Shown here piece by piece: positions 44,485-57,218 of a stretch of DNA of 64,000 nt. The notes under the pieces were generated by a model, which searched no databases, was not told where the DNA came from, and saw only the letters and a program-made list of their open reading frames with translations. The position numbers and the translations under genes are program-made. Source of the DNA: Colletotrichum lupini (lineage: Eukaryota > Ascomycota > Sordariomycetes > Glomerellales > Glomerellaceae); the NCBI RefSeq assembly GCF_023278565.1, contig NC_064679.1, forward strand, positions 2,480,001 through 2,544,000, read 5' to 3'. Position 1 is the stretch's first letter. Each line of letters starts with the position of its first letter.

Positions 44485-45704
44485 TCACAGCTTCAGTTCA
44501 AGATCCGAAACCCTCCAGACCAGACGCTCACCGCTAGGATCCCTCTTTCTCAGCAGCTCAATCGCCTTCTGCGCTCTCTCCAGCATGGTGGCGCCCTCGA
44601 CAATCTTCTGCTTGTTGGGCTTGATGATGCCCTGCTCCAAGAGCATCGGCACAATCTCTCTCTGCATCTTTTCCTTGAAGAACTCATTCTGTGTTACCGA
44701 AATATCAGCCTTGCCCATCTCATGGCAACACACTCACTCGACGAAGAAACGAATGGAAATCCAAAAAAACTCACCGCAAGGTAGAAATGCGTCCTCACCC
44801 CCCGGAGCTCGACACCATCAGCCCACTCCCCAACCAACACGGTCCCCACCTCCATCTCGTACTCCGGCTCAACCTCCTCCGTCGCGTCCCTCACAATGAC
44901 AGGCAACATGACCGCAACCTTTGTCCCCCGGCCCGCAATCCTCGTCAACGGTCTCAGCGTGCCCTCGACGGACCCGATACAATCCAACACGAACGGCACG
45001 CCCCGCTCACCGACGGCCCCCAGGATCTTCTCCACGACGTCGGCGTCCCGGTAACTAAACGTCTCCCGCGCGCCCATCGCCCTCAGCCGCGCGTGGTGCT
45101 TCTCGCTCGCCACGGCCAGGACGTTCCGATACCCCCAGCGCCGCAGCACCTGCACCGCGTACACGCCGACGCTGCTCGCCGCGCCCCAGACGAGCACGGC
45201 GTCGTCCCTCGCGCGCGGGACCCATTCTCCCTCGGCGGGTCGGGGCCACGGCAGCTCCAGCCCCAGATCCGCCGTCACGGCGTGGAACACGGTGATCAGA
45301 TTCGTCGGCACCGTCGCCGCCTCCTGCGGGGTGACGTTCGCGGGCAGCTTGGAGACCAAATACGCCGGCACCGTCGCGAAGTCCTGGTGCGCGCGCTCGC
45401 TGAAGCGGTGGAACGCAAACGTAAAGATCTTGTCCCCCGGGTTCAGTCTGTCGGCGTCCGCTGGGTCCTGGTCGGGGCCTACGGCGACCACGGTGCCCGC
45501 TGCGCCGCCGCCCATGACTTCCGGGTGGTTGCAGAGGAGGCCGCCGTCGGCGCGGTGGAGGTCGAGGGGGCTGGAGGCGGTCCATTCGTTGAGGATGAGG
45601 ATCTCGCCCGGTCCCGGGGGGGTTGTCTCGCGGTCGAGGAGGATGAGGGGTGCGCGTTTGGCGGGTGTGGCGACGGCCTTGTGGGTTTTGGGGATGGTCA
45701 CCAT
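44485..45704 (-). CDS. Medium-chain dehydrogenase/reductase (zinc-alcohol-dehydrogenase-like, toxD type)
   Basis: Two exons, 44775-45704 and 44485-44688, in phase 0, give 377 aa from ATG 45704. The N-terminal GroES-like domain (residues about 1-140) contains the block NHPEVMGGGAAGTVVAVG. The Rossmann domain has VLVWGAASSVGVYAVQVL, the NADP-binding glycine-rich loop. Catalytic and structural zinc cysteines are not evident, so this is a zinc-independent quinone/enoyl reductase-like member. Fungal relatives are trans-enoyl reductases of polyketide clusters or stand-alone enzymes; no synthase lies nearby here. Confidence 0.88.
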
Positions 45705-47539
45705 TTTGTGTGATTCTTTCTCTCTGACGTTGGGATTACGAGATGGTCGTGTGTATAGCAGGGAAGATTCAACCTGCTTCGCGTACAAACGAGTCTGATG
45801 ATGGCGTAAGAAGATTGTCTTCACTACAGACGACACCAACACACTTGAAGTTGAAAGATTCTCGTGCCATTTTTGTACTCAGTCCTTACTTATCCCCACC
45901 AACAACTCCCAACGAAATTTGAAATGTCAAACCAACAAAAGCTCAGCATTGCATTTGAATCCCAAATCACCACGGACACGGGGTGCTGAATAAGCTTGGC
46001 GCAAGGGAGTTTCGGCCCCGGTTTGTGGTTGATGTCGTGATTTCTAAGCTAGATGACTGGAGAAGGGATGAGCCGTGGCCCCCGCTTCCATCCAATCCAT
46101 TAGCATTCCCCTCTTGTCCTCTTCGTCCGATCTAGTCCCTGTTGTCTGCCCTAAATGAGTGCTCCTGGAAGGGAAAGAGGACTATTTCAGAAACTTGGAT
46201 TTTGGTGGTGCTGTGTAACTTGGCAGTTACTTAATGGGGGCATGTTACGTCATGATGGCAATACTTATTTGCGATGTTCGATTTGGGGCAAGAACAAGTA
46301 TTCCGTCGTACCCAAATGCGTTTTGCTATGAATCCTTCGATCTTGGGTACTGGGTATGCATTGAGACAAAATGTCAATTGATTCTCTGGAATTAGCTAGA
46401 GGAATGCTTGAATGATCATACCGAGCCGTGTAGGGGCCAAACCGGCCTAAATCCTTGACTTGGGGCAACGGAATTGCCGCCAAACGGGTCCGGAGCCCGG
46501 TCTTTGCCCCCCGGACCAGTCCCACTTAACCCGGTACTCGCTCAGTCTGCCGGTCGGCAAAAATGGGGAACGGCCTACTCTTCCATTCATATCGTGTCGA
46601 CTCGCCCGACTGGGCAGCTGATACGTTGAGCGCGCGCTCGCGCGTCTAGTCAGTCTGATGTTGAGACGCCGAGTCGAGTCGCGCCTCTGACTTAGGTACT
46701 AGGATATCCGGACTTGGTCTAGATACCTTGGCGGTCAATGAGGATGGTCACTGCGAAAATTGTTCATTTTTTCACGTGAAAGGATAGCAAACTGGAAATA
46801 GAGGGAATTCGTGGTGTTGTTCTATCAAGATCCATGTCCCATCTGGGGAACCGGTAACACCTCTTCATATCCTTCCAATTCCCCCGAATTTCAAAGGTGA
46901 AAAAAGGAAAAAGGCTGAGCGTAGGTGTCGACCCAATCCTTGGAGTGTGGCAGCCCGTAAGACGATGGCTTGCTCCCCATATTCCCGCCAACCCACCGTC
47001 GTCATCCTAACCCCAGCCTGGCGCGAGAGCCATTGGCGCCCCCTTCCTCCCCCTTGAAATGAGCGGGAACAAAGGCAACCTCCTCAAGCTCCCCCTCTCC
47101 TCTCAGCTGGGTTCGCAAAAGCCATCTCTCCTCGCGGCACCTCCCATCTCACCCAAGGTCCGTCTCTGCCGACACCTATCGCCTAGCGACAGCTTGCAAA
47201 AAGGGAGCGGAAAACACATAGGAGACGAGACCTTTATTTGTGTTTCTCGCCCTTATTGCGTGCCGTTATAAAAATTGTAAAGAAAATGTTGATAAAATCG
47301 TTCAGAACCCAAGGAAAAAGTCCATCAGGGCCCCCCCCACACGAGGGGAACCCCATGAATATTCCATCCAAACTCCGTTGCGCCATTTGGTATATCCGTT
47401 CATGGCATCCATGATGAAAAAAATCGCTTCATCCGTAACAGTCAAATTCGTCTGTTCTTCGTCGAGATCAAATCGCACGTTCGCTTATCGCTTATCGCAA
47501 GCACACAAGAGTCCACTGATAGGTAGCAGCAAGTGTGTC
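45705..47539. other. Intergenic, no gene supported
   Basis: About 1.8 kb of short chance frames on both strands. It should include the dehydrogenase promoter and the 3' end of the small gene at 47540. Confidence 0.45.
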
Positions 47540-47817
47540 TTACATACGCGAGGGCTGGTTGAGAACATTGTAGCCCATGGGGCCGACGGGTACCGTTCTC
47601 TTGGTCTCGATGCCGTGCTCGAGGTCGTAGCGGTAGGTGGGCGGGTTTCCGACCTCGCGGAGGGCCTTCTTGACTCTTGAACGGAGGGAGCGGCGTTCCT
47701 TGACGGCGGGTGCTGCCGCTACTGTCACAGCGGGGTCCTTTTCGAAGGATTCCTTTTCAAAGGAGCAGATGGTCGAGGTCTCGGAGAAGGTGGAGGGTGC
47801 GTATGTTGCTTTGGCCA
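47540..47817 (-). CDS. Small uncharacterised basic protein
   Basis: A 92-aa single-exon frame from ATG 47817. The N-terminal half is Ser/Thr- and Glu-rich with a repeated FEKES/FEKD pattern, and the middle is Lys/Arg-rich (KERRSLRSRVKKALREVG). The end (NPPTYRYDLEHGIETKRTVPVGPMGYNVLNQPSRM region) has the look of a conserved block. There is no signal peptide or membrane segment. Because GTATGT occurs just before the TAA, splicing to a downstream exon is possible. I do not recognise the family. Confidence 0.6.
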
Positions 47818-48306
47818 TTGTTGCGGTTTGAAGGGTTTGGATGATGGTGGATTTGTGGTTAATGGTGATGATCGTAGGTAGTAGATGTGGTGAGGGTGGT
47901 GAATGTGGTGACGGGTAGCTTCTTGTAGTATTGCTGGTGTTGATAGCGTTTGATTGATGGACGATTGGTAGAAAAGGCTGATTGATTGCTGACGCAGGCC
48001 AAGATGAAGTATTGGTAGAGGCTGGGCGTGGCATGCTCTTTATAACTATGTTTTCCAAAACGAAGCGATGCACCGCCTCAAATGCCATGGAACGCAATGT
48101 CACTGTATCCTGCATCCATCCTGTACCTAGTGTACACTACCTTGGAACCTAAGGAAGGTATCAAAGTATCAAAGTATCCTTTCGTAGGACTCATCTATTC
48201 CAAGCAAAAGCCGGCGGCGTGGTTTGGGGCCCCCAAAAACGGGCGCAGAAACCTGAACAAGCATCTTCCCCCCTTTCCTCGTCCCAACCCAAGCCATCCC
48301 ATCCCA

Positions 48307-48342
<36 letters not shown>

Positions 48343-51300
48343 TCGGACAGACGCAACTTGCACACGCATCCTCCAAAGATTCCGTCACTGGGAGAATTAC
48401 CCCCCTCCCCTGGTCCTATCCCAAGGCATCCAACCAGGCCCCCGGAACAGATCAAGGTCGTGTATCCACACCATTGCGTCGCCCAAAACCAACAATTGGG
48501 CTTGCGTGGGCGTGTGACGGGAAGCTTATTGAGCTTAACCTCTTTCGCCCCCTCCCTCACGCCGTCATATTCACAATATCATACCGCAGTATTCACTAGG
48601 AGCTCTTAGCAGGACTAAACCACAACAGGTAAGTAAGACCACCCAAAGGGATTCCTGTACAGGCAAGACATTACGCCGGTTCGCGTCAGTTTGTCAGTGC
48701 GTCAAACTGCCCCCCTCTATCATGAATCCTCTAGTGGTAGCCTCGAAACTTACTCTCTCCCTGCGTGAGCACGACGCTGTAAGTAATAGCTTGCCAGTTG
48801 CCTGACAAGCCTGGCACTGAGCAGTTTGGCAGTGTCGCTCTAATCCTCCTCGTTCCGATAAACTTCGGCCATGAGTCACTTGGCGCAAGGCTCAACCCTG
48901 ACGATGCGTCCGCCTACATCCGAATCTTGCTGCTTCGCCATCCTTCATTCGCTCTCGCATGGATCACGAGAGCATCACGGCGTGCCTGGCAAAGTCCCGT
49001 ACGGGCGGCAGGGCGGCAAGGCGGCAATCGAAAATCCAATTCAATGCGAGCAAAGAGCAAAGGAGAAAATCTCAATTCATCCCATCATCGCCAAAACTGA
49101 CAAGCTGCGATAGAAAAGTTTCTTTCTTTTTTTTTTCTAATTATTGCGAAACCAATGCCACTTTGGCATCTTGGCGAACCCTCCGTTCAACTCAGCCCCA
49201 AGCCATCGCCGGCGCACCATCTTGACCCAATTGATTGAGGCTTTCCCGCGCGCATTTCGTCGTGGAAATCCACCAGTGCACGACAATTCGCTTTCGTGCT
49301 AGGCTTTACACTGCAATTGCTGTGGATACCATACCGAATAGACTCATCAACTCATACCACGTTTAGACTCACAGTGACTACGCAACGCAATCACCTTACG
49401 ACGTCAATGTCATACCTAATCAACTCGGAAATACGCATACATTCAGACATTGAGATCTTCTCCCCCGGTCCCGTGGCAGCGGGTTCCACGGACCACGTAA
49501 GGCAAGGTATTGGGGACGGATACAGCAGATCAACGGCCAACGCGGCCGTTCGGTTCCCGGCACCGCTACCAACCAAAAAAATAAGCGTCAGATTTACTTA
49601 CCCCCGCTCCCCTGCCTCCAGGGCTACGCAAACCAACAGGCACCAACAACACCACAGCAACTCTAGCGTAGGAATTGATCCGCCATAGGACGAATAGGAC
49701 TCGTAACATTGTAAGACGGCAAGATAGACCACCGGTCGGCTGTGCATACCTACCTACCTCGTCGAGTACCTCACAGTATACGTGGTAGACAGTCTCAGAC
49801 CTCTCTCTCATCGCAGTGAGAAACCTGATATCTCGCCGCCGGTGAGATTTTGTCCTGCGTCGTGAGTCACTCCCCCAACGCGCCCGCCATTGTTACAAAA
49901 AAAAAAACACACAAAACATCAACATCTGGCGTTTAATCTGCCCTGCCTGGGAATGATTTCTCCACTGCGCGGTACCAATTGTAAGACCCCGTTTCTACCT
50001 TGGTGATGGATACCCGCGATAGTTATCTCGACTTTTTTTTCGGCGAGCCAGAAACGCCTGAACGAATAATTGATTGGATCAGCAGTACTACGGGGGAACG
50101 CCGTGACGTTTACCTGTACGAATACTTCCACTGCCGGCCGGTACACTCGGGACTGATTACCCCCCCGAGGGGCCAGATCAGCCCTAATGCGAAGCACCGC
50201 ATTACTGCGAAAGGGACTTTGGGGCTCCGGTGACTCCTCGCCTGACAGGCTCACCAGTCACCACAACCCAAACGAGTTCGCCGGTTCTCGCTTCATGTCA
50301 CAGCCTACCTAGCGGTACGTATACAGGCAGATACTCCACCAAAGTTAGATCGTGAGAAAAAAAAAAGTCCTGCATTACACGCGGAATCCATAGTAATCGT
50401 GCACCCTCCATCCTCGTAAACCCAGCGAAAAAGAAAAGAAGAAAAAACCCTCCAACGAAGAAAACATCCCGCTAGAGACGAATGAACAAACGTGTCCCTC
50501 GCCCCGATGTGAATCTCCCACGCCGGGTGAGCCCCTCCGGACTCACTCCCAAGATGCCCACCCATGTCGGCAGTCATCCACTTGAAGCAATCGTCGTCAC
50601 AAACGCGGCTCTGTCAAAGAATCCTCATCCAACACGCCCTGAGAAAAAAAAGCTTGTCTCCCCACACGATCTCTCCGAGTCCCTCGGCAGGCCAAGGCTC
50701 CCTCCTACCGGCTCGGCTTTCCCGAACGAGAGCCGTCTTGACCCTTCCATTGGGATCTGCCTATGAGAATGGAAACCCCGTAGCCTCCTCCGTAACGACG
50801 CATCACACCGTAAGGCACCATCGAGTTAGGCTACCGTTACGCTTCGACGTCGGGCTATAGGCGGCTGGGGCAGGCCGTCCTCAGGCTTCCATGGCTTCTG
50901 CCTAAGTTACCTAGGTGGCACCTATGTTCTAGATCTCTTCCCTGACTTTGCTACAGTTGGCAGGTTTCCAGGCGGCGGGGCCCAACGAGATTCATAACAC
51001 CAAGGGGTTCAAAGAACGAAATGTTCAAACCTCGTGAAGAGCGTGTGTGTGTGCATGTCAAGTTCTGCAATCTAGGTAGGCTACCTCGCCCGCAGCCTAC
51101 GGAAATCGAGTAGAGGAGCGTTCGAGCTTTCACAGACTTCCTTGTACCCTGAAACGTATCACCAGGACACACGCCTTCTTCCGGAAAGTATTCGCCTTTC
51201 GAGCCCCGTGATAAAGCCAGACATCTCTCCGGTTGACTCCATGTGACTCTATACTAGCAAGAGCTCTCGAAGCTTAGATTTGAGCGGTTATCAAGTCCTG

Positions 51301-51831
51301 AACCACCCCTCATCTTTCGTGTCTACATATCTACCTTAGTATACACCCATGCCGTAAAAAGATGATTACCCAGAGTAAAAAGACGAAAGTACACCAGGTC
51401 TTAGTACAGGGATAAACTTCCTGGTCGTTCCCTCGAGCTATCCGAGGGCGGTAGGTAGGTTGTCAATCACGGGACGTAACACTCAAACATCACGAAATTT
51501 CGAAAGTCTCAAAGAAACACAATGAGATTGATGAAGAACAAGGGGGCCGGCAGAGGAATTGAGTAGAATACTCGACCAATATGGGCCGTGACCGTGAGGT
51601 TCACTGTCCCTTTTCGTGGTTCACTGTCGTCCGAGCGAGCTGTACTATAGAACTTCACTCCTTCGTCTCCCCTCTCTTTCTATAAGTCTCTGTCCTGCAA
51701 TATATTGTACAGAATACGAGAAGAAGGGGGCATAGTGGCAAATGAATCTGGTCTGGGAATCTTCGGAGCAAACTTTTATAGGGTCATCATGCATTCATAA
51801 GTATCCAATGTATCCTATCCCAGGTTAACCC
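47818..51831. other. Gene-poor stretch of about 4 kb
   Basis: No frame has a good start, domain or splice pattern. Features seen are a CA repeat at about 48309-48340, short poly-A and poly-C runs, and many short overlapping frames on both strands. It likely contains the upstream region of the small gene at 47540 and long intergenic DNA. Confidence 0.5.
48309..48340. repeat. CA dinucleotide microsatellite
   Basis: About 16 CA units interrupted once at the end by CG. It is intergenic. Confidence 0.9.
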
Positions 51832-52932
51832 TCACGAGACCTGCTCCCCACCCTCTCCCTCCGCCACATCAAGCTCCTGCTCAACCTCTTCCCCGGTAGG
51901 CTTCTCCCTCCCAGACTCAGGCTCGACCTCCTCCCCCTCGACCTCCTCCGCCGCAGGACGCCACACATCCCCCCTCAACAACGTACACGCAGCATCCAGC
52001 ATATCCCGGTGCTCGCACCCAATCTTCGCGCAAAACGTAGACGCGACGCTCATCGTCAGACCGGGAAGCACACTAGGATCCCCCGCCTCCCACCGCCGCA
52101 TCTCATCAAAGGTATCATCCAGAAGCAGCCTCGCGTGGTGCCGCCCGTCCTCGTCATCCTCGCCCGCTACTACCTTGCTGTACAAGAAAAAGACGCCGTG
52201 GCGGATGGTGTTCTCCGCCATACACACGCCCATCTCGATAACCTCAGGCCGGCTCAGCCCGTTCGTCGTGGGAGCCCTGTACCTCCGATACCCTTGACTG
52301 GCGAGGTGCGCGAGGACTACTATGCCCGCGAGGTCTTGTGTAGAGAGGTCGTTGCGGACGTGGGCGATTTGACGGAACCGCACATCCTGGCGGTTAGACT
52401 CGTGGACCTCCCTCAAAGCCAGGTGCCAGCCATCGGGTGGCGGCGCGTCGTGCAGTATAATCTCCTGATGGATCAGCGACTTCACACAAGGGTCCCGGCG
52501 GGGGACGACGTCGTCCCTGTACCGTATCGAGTGCGTCTCCAAGTCGGCGATCGCCGAGCACTGCCAGAGCGCTCTCTTGAGGTTCGAGCGGATGGTGTCC
52601 GCCTTGTTCGCGTCCTGGAGCCCGTACTCCTCCCAGAAGGCGAGGTATGAGCCGTGGACGATATCCTCAATGTGCCGGTGCCGCGTCTCTAGCTCTCGGA
52701 TGGTATCAAAGGTGTCTTTCGGGAGCACCTCGCGCTCGCGGGTGTCGGAGGCGAGGATGTGGTTGCGTGGTGCGCAGGGGTACCGGGCGGTGTTGACTCT
52801 TGTTACGGTGTGCTGGTAGCTATCCAGCAGGGCGCGGTTGGTCTTGCAGGTTGCTCGGAGGGCTTGGATCTGGGCAAAGTCTGCGTGCTCTGCTACGAGG
52901 AGGAGGAGGTGGCCGGGTAAGAGTGAAGACAT
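51832..52932 (-). CDS. F-box-like protein, function unknown
   Basis: Single exon, 366 aa from ATG 52932; the frame continues upstream to a TTG that I do not use. The first 50 residues fit a degenerate F-box (LPGHLLLLVAEHADFAQIQALRATCKTNRALL), suggesting an adaptor for an SCF ubiquitin ligase. The rest is mostly helical with no known repeat, and the last 45 residues are almost wholly Glu, Val and Pro. Proteins of this kind are numerous and fast-changing in fungi. Partner and substrate are unknown. Confidence 0.7.
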   Translation of the reverse strand: MSSLLPGHLLLLVAEHADFAQIQALRATCKTNRALLDSYQHTVTRVNTARYPCAPRNHILASDTREREVLPKDTFDTIRELETRHRHIEDIVHGSYLAFWEEYGLQDANKADTIRSNLKRALWQCSAIADLETHSIRYRDDVVPRRDPCVKSLIHQEIILHDAPPPDGWHLALREVHESNRQDVRFRQIAHVRNDLSTQDLAGIVVLAHLASQGYRRYRAPTTNGLSRPEVIEMGVCMAENTIRHGVFFLYSKVVAGEDDEDGRHHARLLLDDTFDEMRRWEAGDPSVLPGLTMSVASTFCAKIGCEHRDMLDAACTLLRGDVWRPAAEEVEGEEVEPESGREKPTGEEVEQELDVAEGEGGEQVS

Positions 52933-54527
52933 TGTTATCCGAGGTTTAGATGGTAGTAAGGTATTGTAGGTGAATGTTGGAGTAGAGGTTGTACAAAACG
53001 CAGTTGGATGAACAAGGGGGTTTCGAAACAACCTCGATCGGCCTGCGATTGCCCTCTGACCCTCTGAGATGTGTGGTTGTGAGGAGAGGTAGCAGGAGGT
53101 GAGCCAGTATCGCTCTTGAAACTTCTGACCCCTTCGCTGCTCCTGCTGCCCTAGGCCTTGCTGTCAACCGTGGCCGTTCTGGTGTTCAGGCTTGCACCAG
53201 AGTATGTGAATAGTAGATATGTGAGAGTAAAAGCGAGAAATTGAACTTGAAGTGATTTGAAATTGAATGTTCTGTGAGAATCGAGTTCGTGATGCGGTAA
53301 TGTGTAGGCCACTCGCGTATAAGTAGTCAGGGCCCAGAGCGTTCTGAATCACTCCGCTCTTTAAAGTTGAGATTCAGATGAGATAGTTGACGAGAGCAGT
53401 GGTTCACAGTTCACAGCAAATCATCCAAAAGCTTTCAATCTGAGAGTTGAATAGTTGAGATGAGATACGGAAAAGAGACCAAGCAACAGAGATATAGCAT
53501 CGCAAGTGCAAGTCAAGTGCGCACCCGGCTGTCCTTGAACGACGTCGCGATCGGCCATCCAGGTTCTCACTTGACGACACAGGCCGCACTCCGCCCCAGA
53601 TCTCGTCCCTGTCCCAAAAATGGTGTCAGCGATCATCGAATAGGGCAATTCTAGTATTAGTGCGGCATTTTGATTTCACGGAATGGACCCAGTTTAGAGA
53701 AAGGTGCTGTGTAACCCGGTTGGTCTGGCCAAGCTATATGAGGCGCATCGTGACAGTTGCGCAAGGAGGGGCATAGCTAAGCCCCTCCACTCTCTTTCGA
53801 CCACAATCCAACCCTGCCCCCCGGTGATGGCTCTTGATAAGAATAGCAGGTCCGGACTCAAAGAAGACAATTGGGCTGGAGCAGTACCGAGGAACGAAGA
53901 TAACAGCACCGTCATCCTTATACCTTAACCGGCGTTTGTCGATAGAGGCAATCCTAATCAAACTCGAAGCGGGAAAAGAATCAACTAGGAAGTCGGCTCC
54001 AACCCGCGACCTTACAGAAGAGAAGCTGGCCGATATGGCTTCCATGTAGGCTCGTGATCTTATGATAATTATGTCTACAAGAGGAGCAACATCTTGGCGG
54101 CCTGTTGCCAAAAGAACCATGGTTTGGGAGCACACAAGAACAGGACACAAGCTGACAGCGAGCCATTTGCGTGTGTATACAACCGCACGAGGCGATGCCA
54201 GGTTACCAGTGCCGCCCTAGCATCTTCAATCACACTACTCATACACATCCCTCATCATTACGGAACTTGCGCAGGCGTCTGCGGCACGCTTCGTCCAGCC
54301 TTCAGGCTCTGGCGAGAGCCCATACCGTCCCCTTGAGTGCTTGCCGCCGAGAGCGCGCGAGCTCAACCGATCACCAACGCCAAAAATATGCAATGTCCAG
54401 TACTGGGGTACCCACCACCAGTTCGAACTCCCGTGATTCCCTAATGCCCGCTTCGCCTCGCCCACGATGATGCCATATGGTGGAAGTCGAGCAAATGTAG
54501 AAATAAAAGTTGAATGACTCAAGAGAG
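52933..54527. other. Intergenic, no gene supported
   Basis: About 1.6 kb with short frames only. It should contain the promoter of the F-box-like gene and the 3' end of the glutaredoxin gene. Confidence 0.45.
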
Positions 54528-55423
54528 CTAGTTGTTTTTCTGGCTGTTGGCAGACCGTTCCTTCATCTCCACCTTCTTCTGCCCAAGGTCAATGATCCTG
54601 GGTACCAACTTCTTTTGGCTGTCAAGCTCGATGACATCGTCGCCTCCACCTATGCTCACACTATTTACCAAGATGTTGGGAACTGTCTTCCGGCCAGTCT
54701 TCTCGCCGAGGAAGGCCTGCAGCTGAGGGCCAAGAGGATGCTGATCCAGTTCGACAACGTATGGTGTGGGCTCGATCGAGTACTTTTCGAGCAACAATGC
54801 CTTGGCCTTCTTCGAGTACGGGCAGTAAGACTTGGAAAAGATGATGACTTGGTCTGGTTAGCTGGCATTCGTTTCACGAGTCTTGACGTTAACATACCTG
54901 GTGACTTCTTCAAGATGGAGTTCAACTCAACCTCGACAGCATGTTCCTCATCGCTCTCGTCCTTCTTCTTCTCCTCCTCTTCAGTCTCGGAGACTTCTTT
55001 GCCATTGGCCGTCTTTTCCTTCTTCTTTTGTCCAGCAGCAGAGTTGCCCTTTCCGACGACGTCGCTAGGCGCATCAGGCTTCAGTGGTGATTTCTTGTTG
55101 GCAAGTTCCTTAGCCTTGTCTTCGGCGGCCTTCAGGCGTCCTTGCATATCCTTGGCGAGCTTCTCGTCGTCGGCGTCAACGTCGCCATCGGCATCTTTGT
55201 CAACAGGCACGTGGCCAGCTGCCTTGGGCTTATTCCCTTCCAGCACCGCTTGGCCCGGCGGTTGTTTGTGTTTCAGTCCATTGACCGTCTTGTGGTAGAA
55301 ATCTTGGATGGTCCGCTCGTCTTTGACCTCGTTCGCTCGCAAGGAAGATGTGTAAAACAACACGAAGACGACGCCAATCAGCACACCCACCAGGAGGGTG
55401 CGCAACTGCCTTTGCGAAGGCAT
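54528..55423 (-). CDS. Membrane-anchored monothiol glutaredoxin, Grx6/Grx7 type
   Basis: Two exons, 54898-55423 and 54528-54847, give 281 aa from ATG 55423. A short cytosolic N-terminus and one hydrophobic segment (residues about 8-25, LLVGVLIGVVFVLFYTS) form a type II signal anchor as in yeast Golgi/ER Grx6 and Grx7. A highly charged, disordered linker of about 140 residues follows. The glutaredoxin domain begins at VIIFSKSYCPYSKKAKALL, with active site CPYS (one cysteine), then TVPNILVNSVSIGGGDDVIEL, which binds glutathione. The intron splits the Val before IIFSKS. Confidence 0.92.
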
Positions 55424-57218
55424 CTCGAAGATTCCGTGTCGCGAAATGGCCGACGCTTGCAAGGGTATTTAAATGCGACGTGAGAAGCAGATTCGAGAAG
55501 TCGGTACTGAGAGTCGCAAACACGTCAATGGCGAGCGGCAGGATGGTACAACAGGCGGTGCGTCCCTCGTAAGGCTTTGTCGGTGAATGCCACGGTGGCT
55601 GGGAGTCGACAGCGGTGGGATCAAAATCGAGGAATGGCTGCCGATGTGAGGCTCCCTTTTGTGTAACGATGCAGAAGCCCAAGCGTATCGGAGCTTCCCC
55701 AGCAATTGGGCGCTTTGAACAGGACGTTTCGAAGCCGGCGAGCGATGGGAGGATGGACCAGAGGAAGTTCCCCAATAACGGCACGAAAAGTACAAAGGCT
55801 CGTTGGTGATCGCAAGCAAAGGTGTAGTGCTAGTCAATTGTCGGGTGTCGAAAAAGAAGTGCGTGGTTGTAGGCGTCGCGCGCGCTATCGTGAGGTCGAG
55901 AAGTGTCAAAAGGGGATGAAGGAGATGGTAGGTGAGCTATGGTAGGTAAGGTAGGAGTGGGATCGACAATTTGGCTCCCGTGACTAACCACTCCAAGTGC
56001 GCTGGCAGGATGGCAGGTTGGAACAGACGGGGTACCTAAGTAAAAGGTACACGATACACAGTAGGATGAAGCCACCAAGAGCCAGGTCGTCAATACCTCG
56101 GAAATGCTGCTTTGCTGGCGACTTCTCATCCCGGGGGAAGAGCTGAGGTGCGCCAATCCCCGAAGCCAAACCGCGACGGAAAATACCCGGGCCACTTGAG
56201 CGCGCCAAGATTAAGTACCTCGAACCCCGTATCTGCACATCACCATCGGAGGCCAGCTTCGGTGGAGGTCCGGCTTTATGCACCAATCAGTGGGTCCGAG
56301 AAATACCGTCTTCAACAATCTTCCATACTGTACATAATGCCTCTACACGCAGCCTCAAAACAGTATATTTCTATGCATCTATACGGCTCGGGTGATCGTC
56401 ACCCTGATGGATCGTGGGGCCGTTCTCCGTGCGCAAAAGAAACATGACGGGACGGCTTGACTCGATTCGAAACAAAAACACATCTCATCTTTTCCTCGCC
56501 GGAGCCTCAGTGTACAAATCACAGTGACAGGTTGTCAATCGTCAATCTACTCAATTATTCCGCGGCTGCGTCAAGACGATAAACCTACCAGGTGCCAAGT
56601 ACTCCAAGGTCATCAGCATGCCGTCATAACGAAAGGGAGACATCTCGAACCGCCAACGTTTCTTTAGCCGCTTCAGACTGAGAACCTGCTGGCGAGACGA
56701 TTCTCGTCTCCGGAAGACTTGAGCAGCCCGCCGTTACAGTGTTACTCGATGCTAACAGGGATATGGAAGCGATGCTGACACGGTTTCGCCAACAGATCGC
56801 CCACGCTTACCAGCTTTCCCTGCAACAGATGGAGAACTTCATCCCCATACCTGACGCAATTACCGACAATCGCATTTCAGTATCCAATTCTTCTCAGACA
56901 AGTCCAGCGGGTTTTTCGCCTCAGCCAACGATCAACATCAAGCAAGGCACCTCGAAAAATCGAGACAAGCGTCCATTATAGGCGAAAAGTGGTATTATTC
57001 TGCATTCTAAGAATATCGCCAGCCCTATCATCAAGTGCTATCGTCGCGCGTCCCGCCGATCCCGCGGCGGGCTTGGTTTCTTCATCTCATCATTCCGCAC
57101 ACACACAACTACCAGGTGGCTTAGTCAACAGCCGCCAGGACCATAGCTGCTCAAAGCCCAACTCATGCCAAATCTAAATACAAGCATTCGAAAACACGCC
57201 TTTCCATCACGGTCTCTC
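55424..57218. other. Intergenic, no gene firmly supported
   Basis: About 1.8 kb. A plus-strand frame at 56739-56981 contains a helical Gln-rich stretch starting from an internal ATG near 56763, but it has no good context or family, so I leave it uncalled. The rest is short chance frames. Confidence 0.45.
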
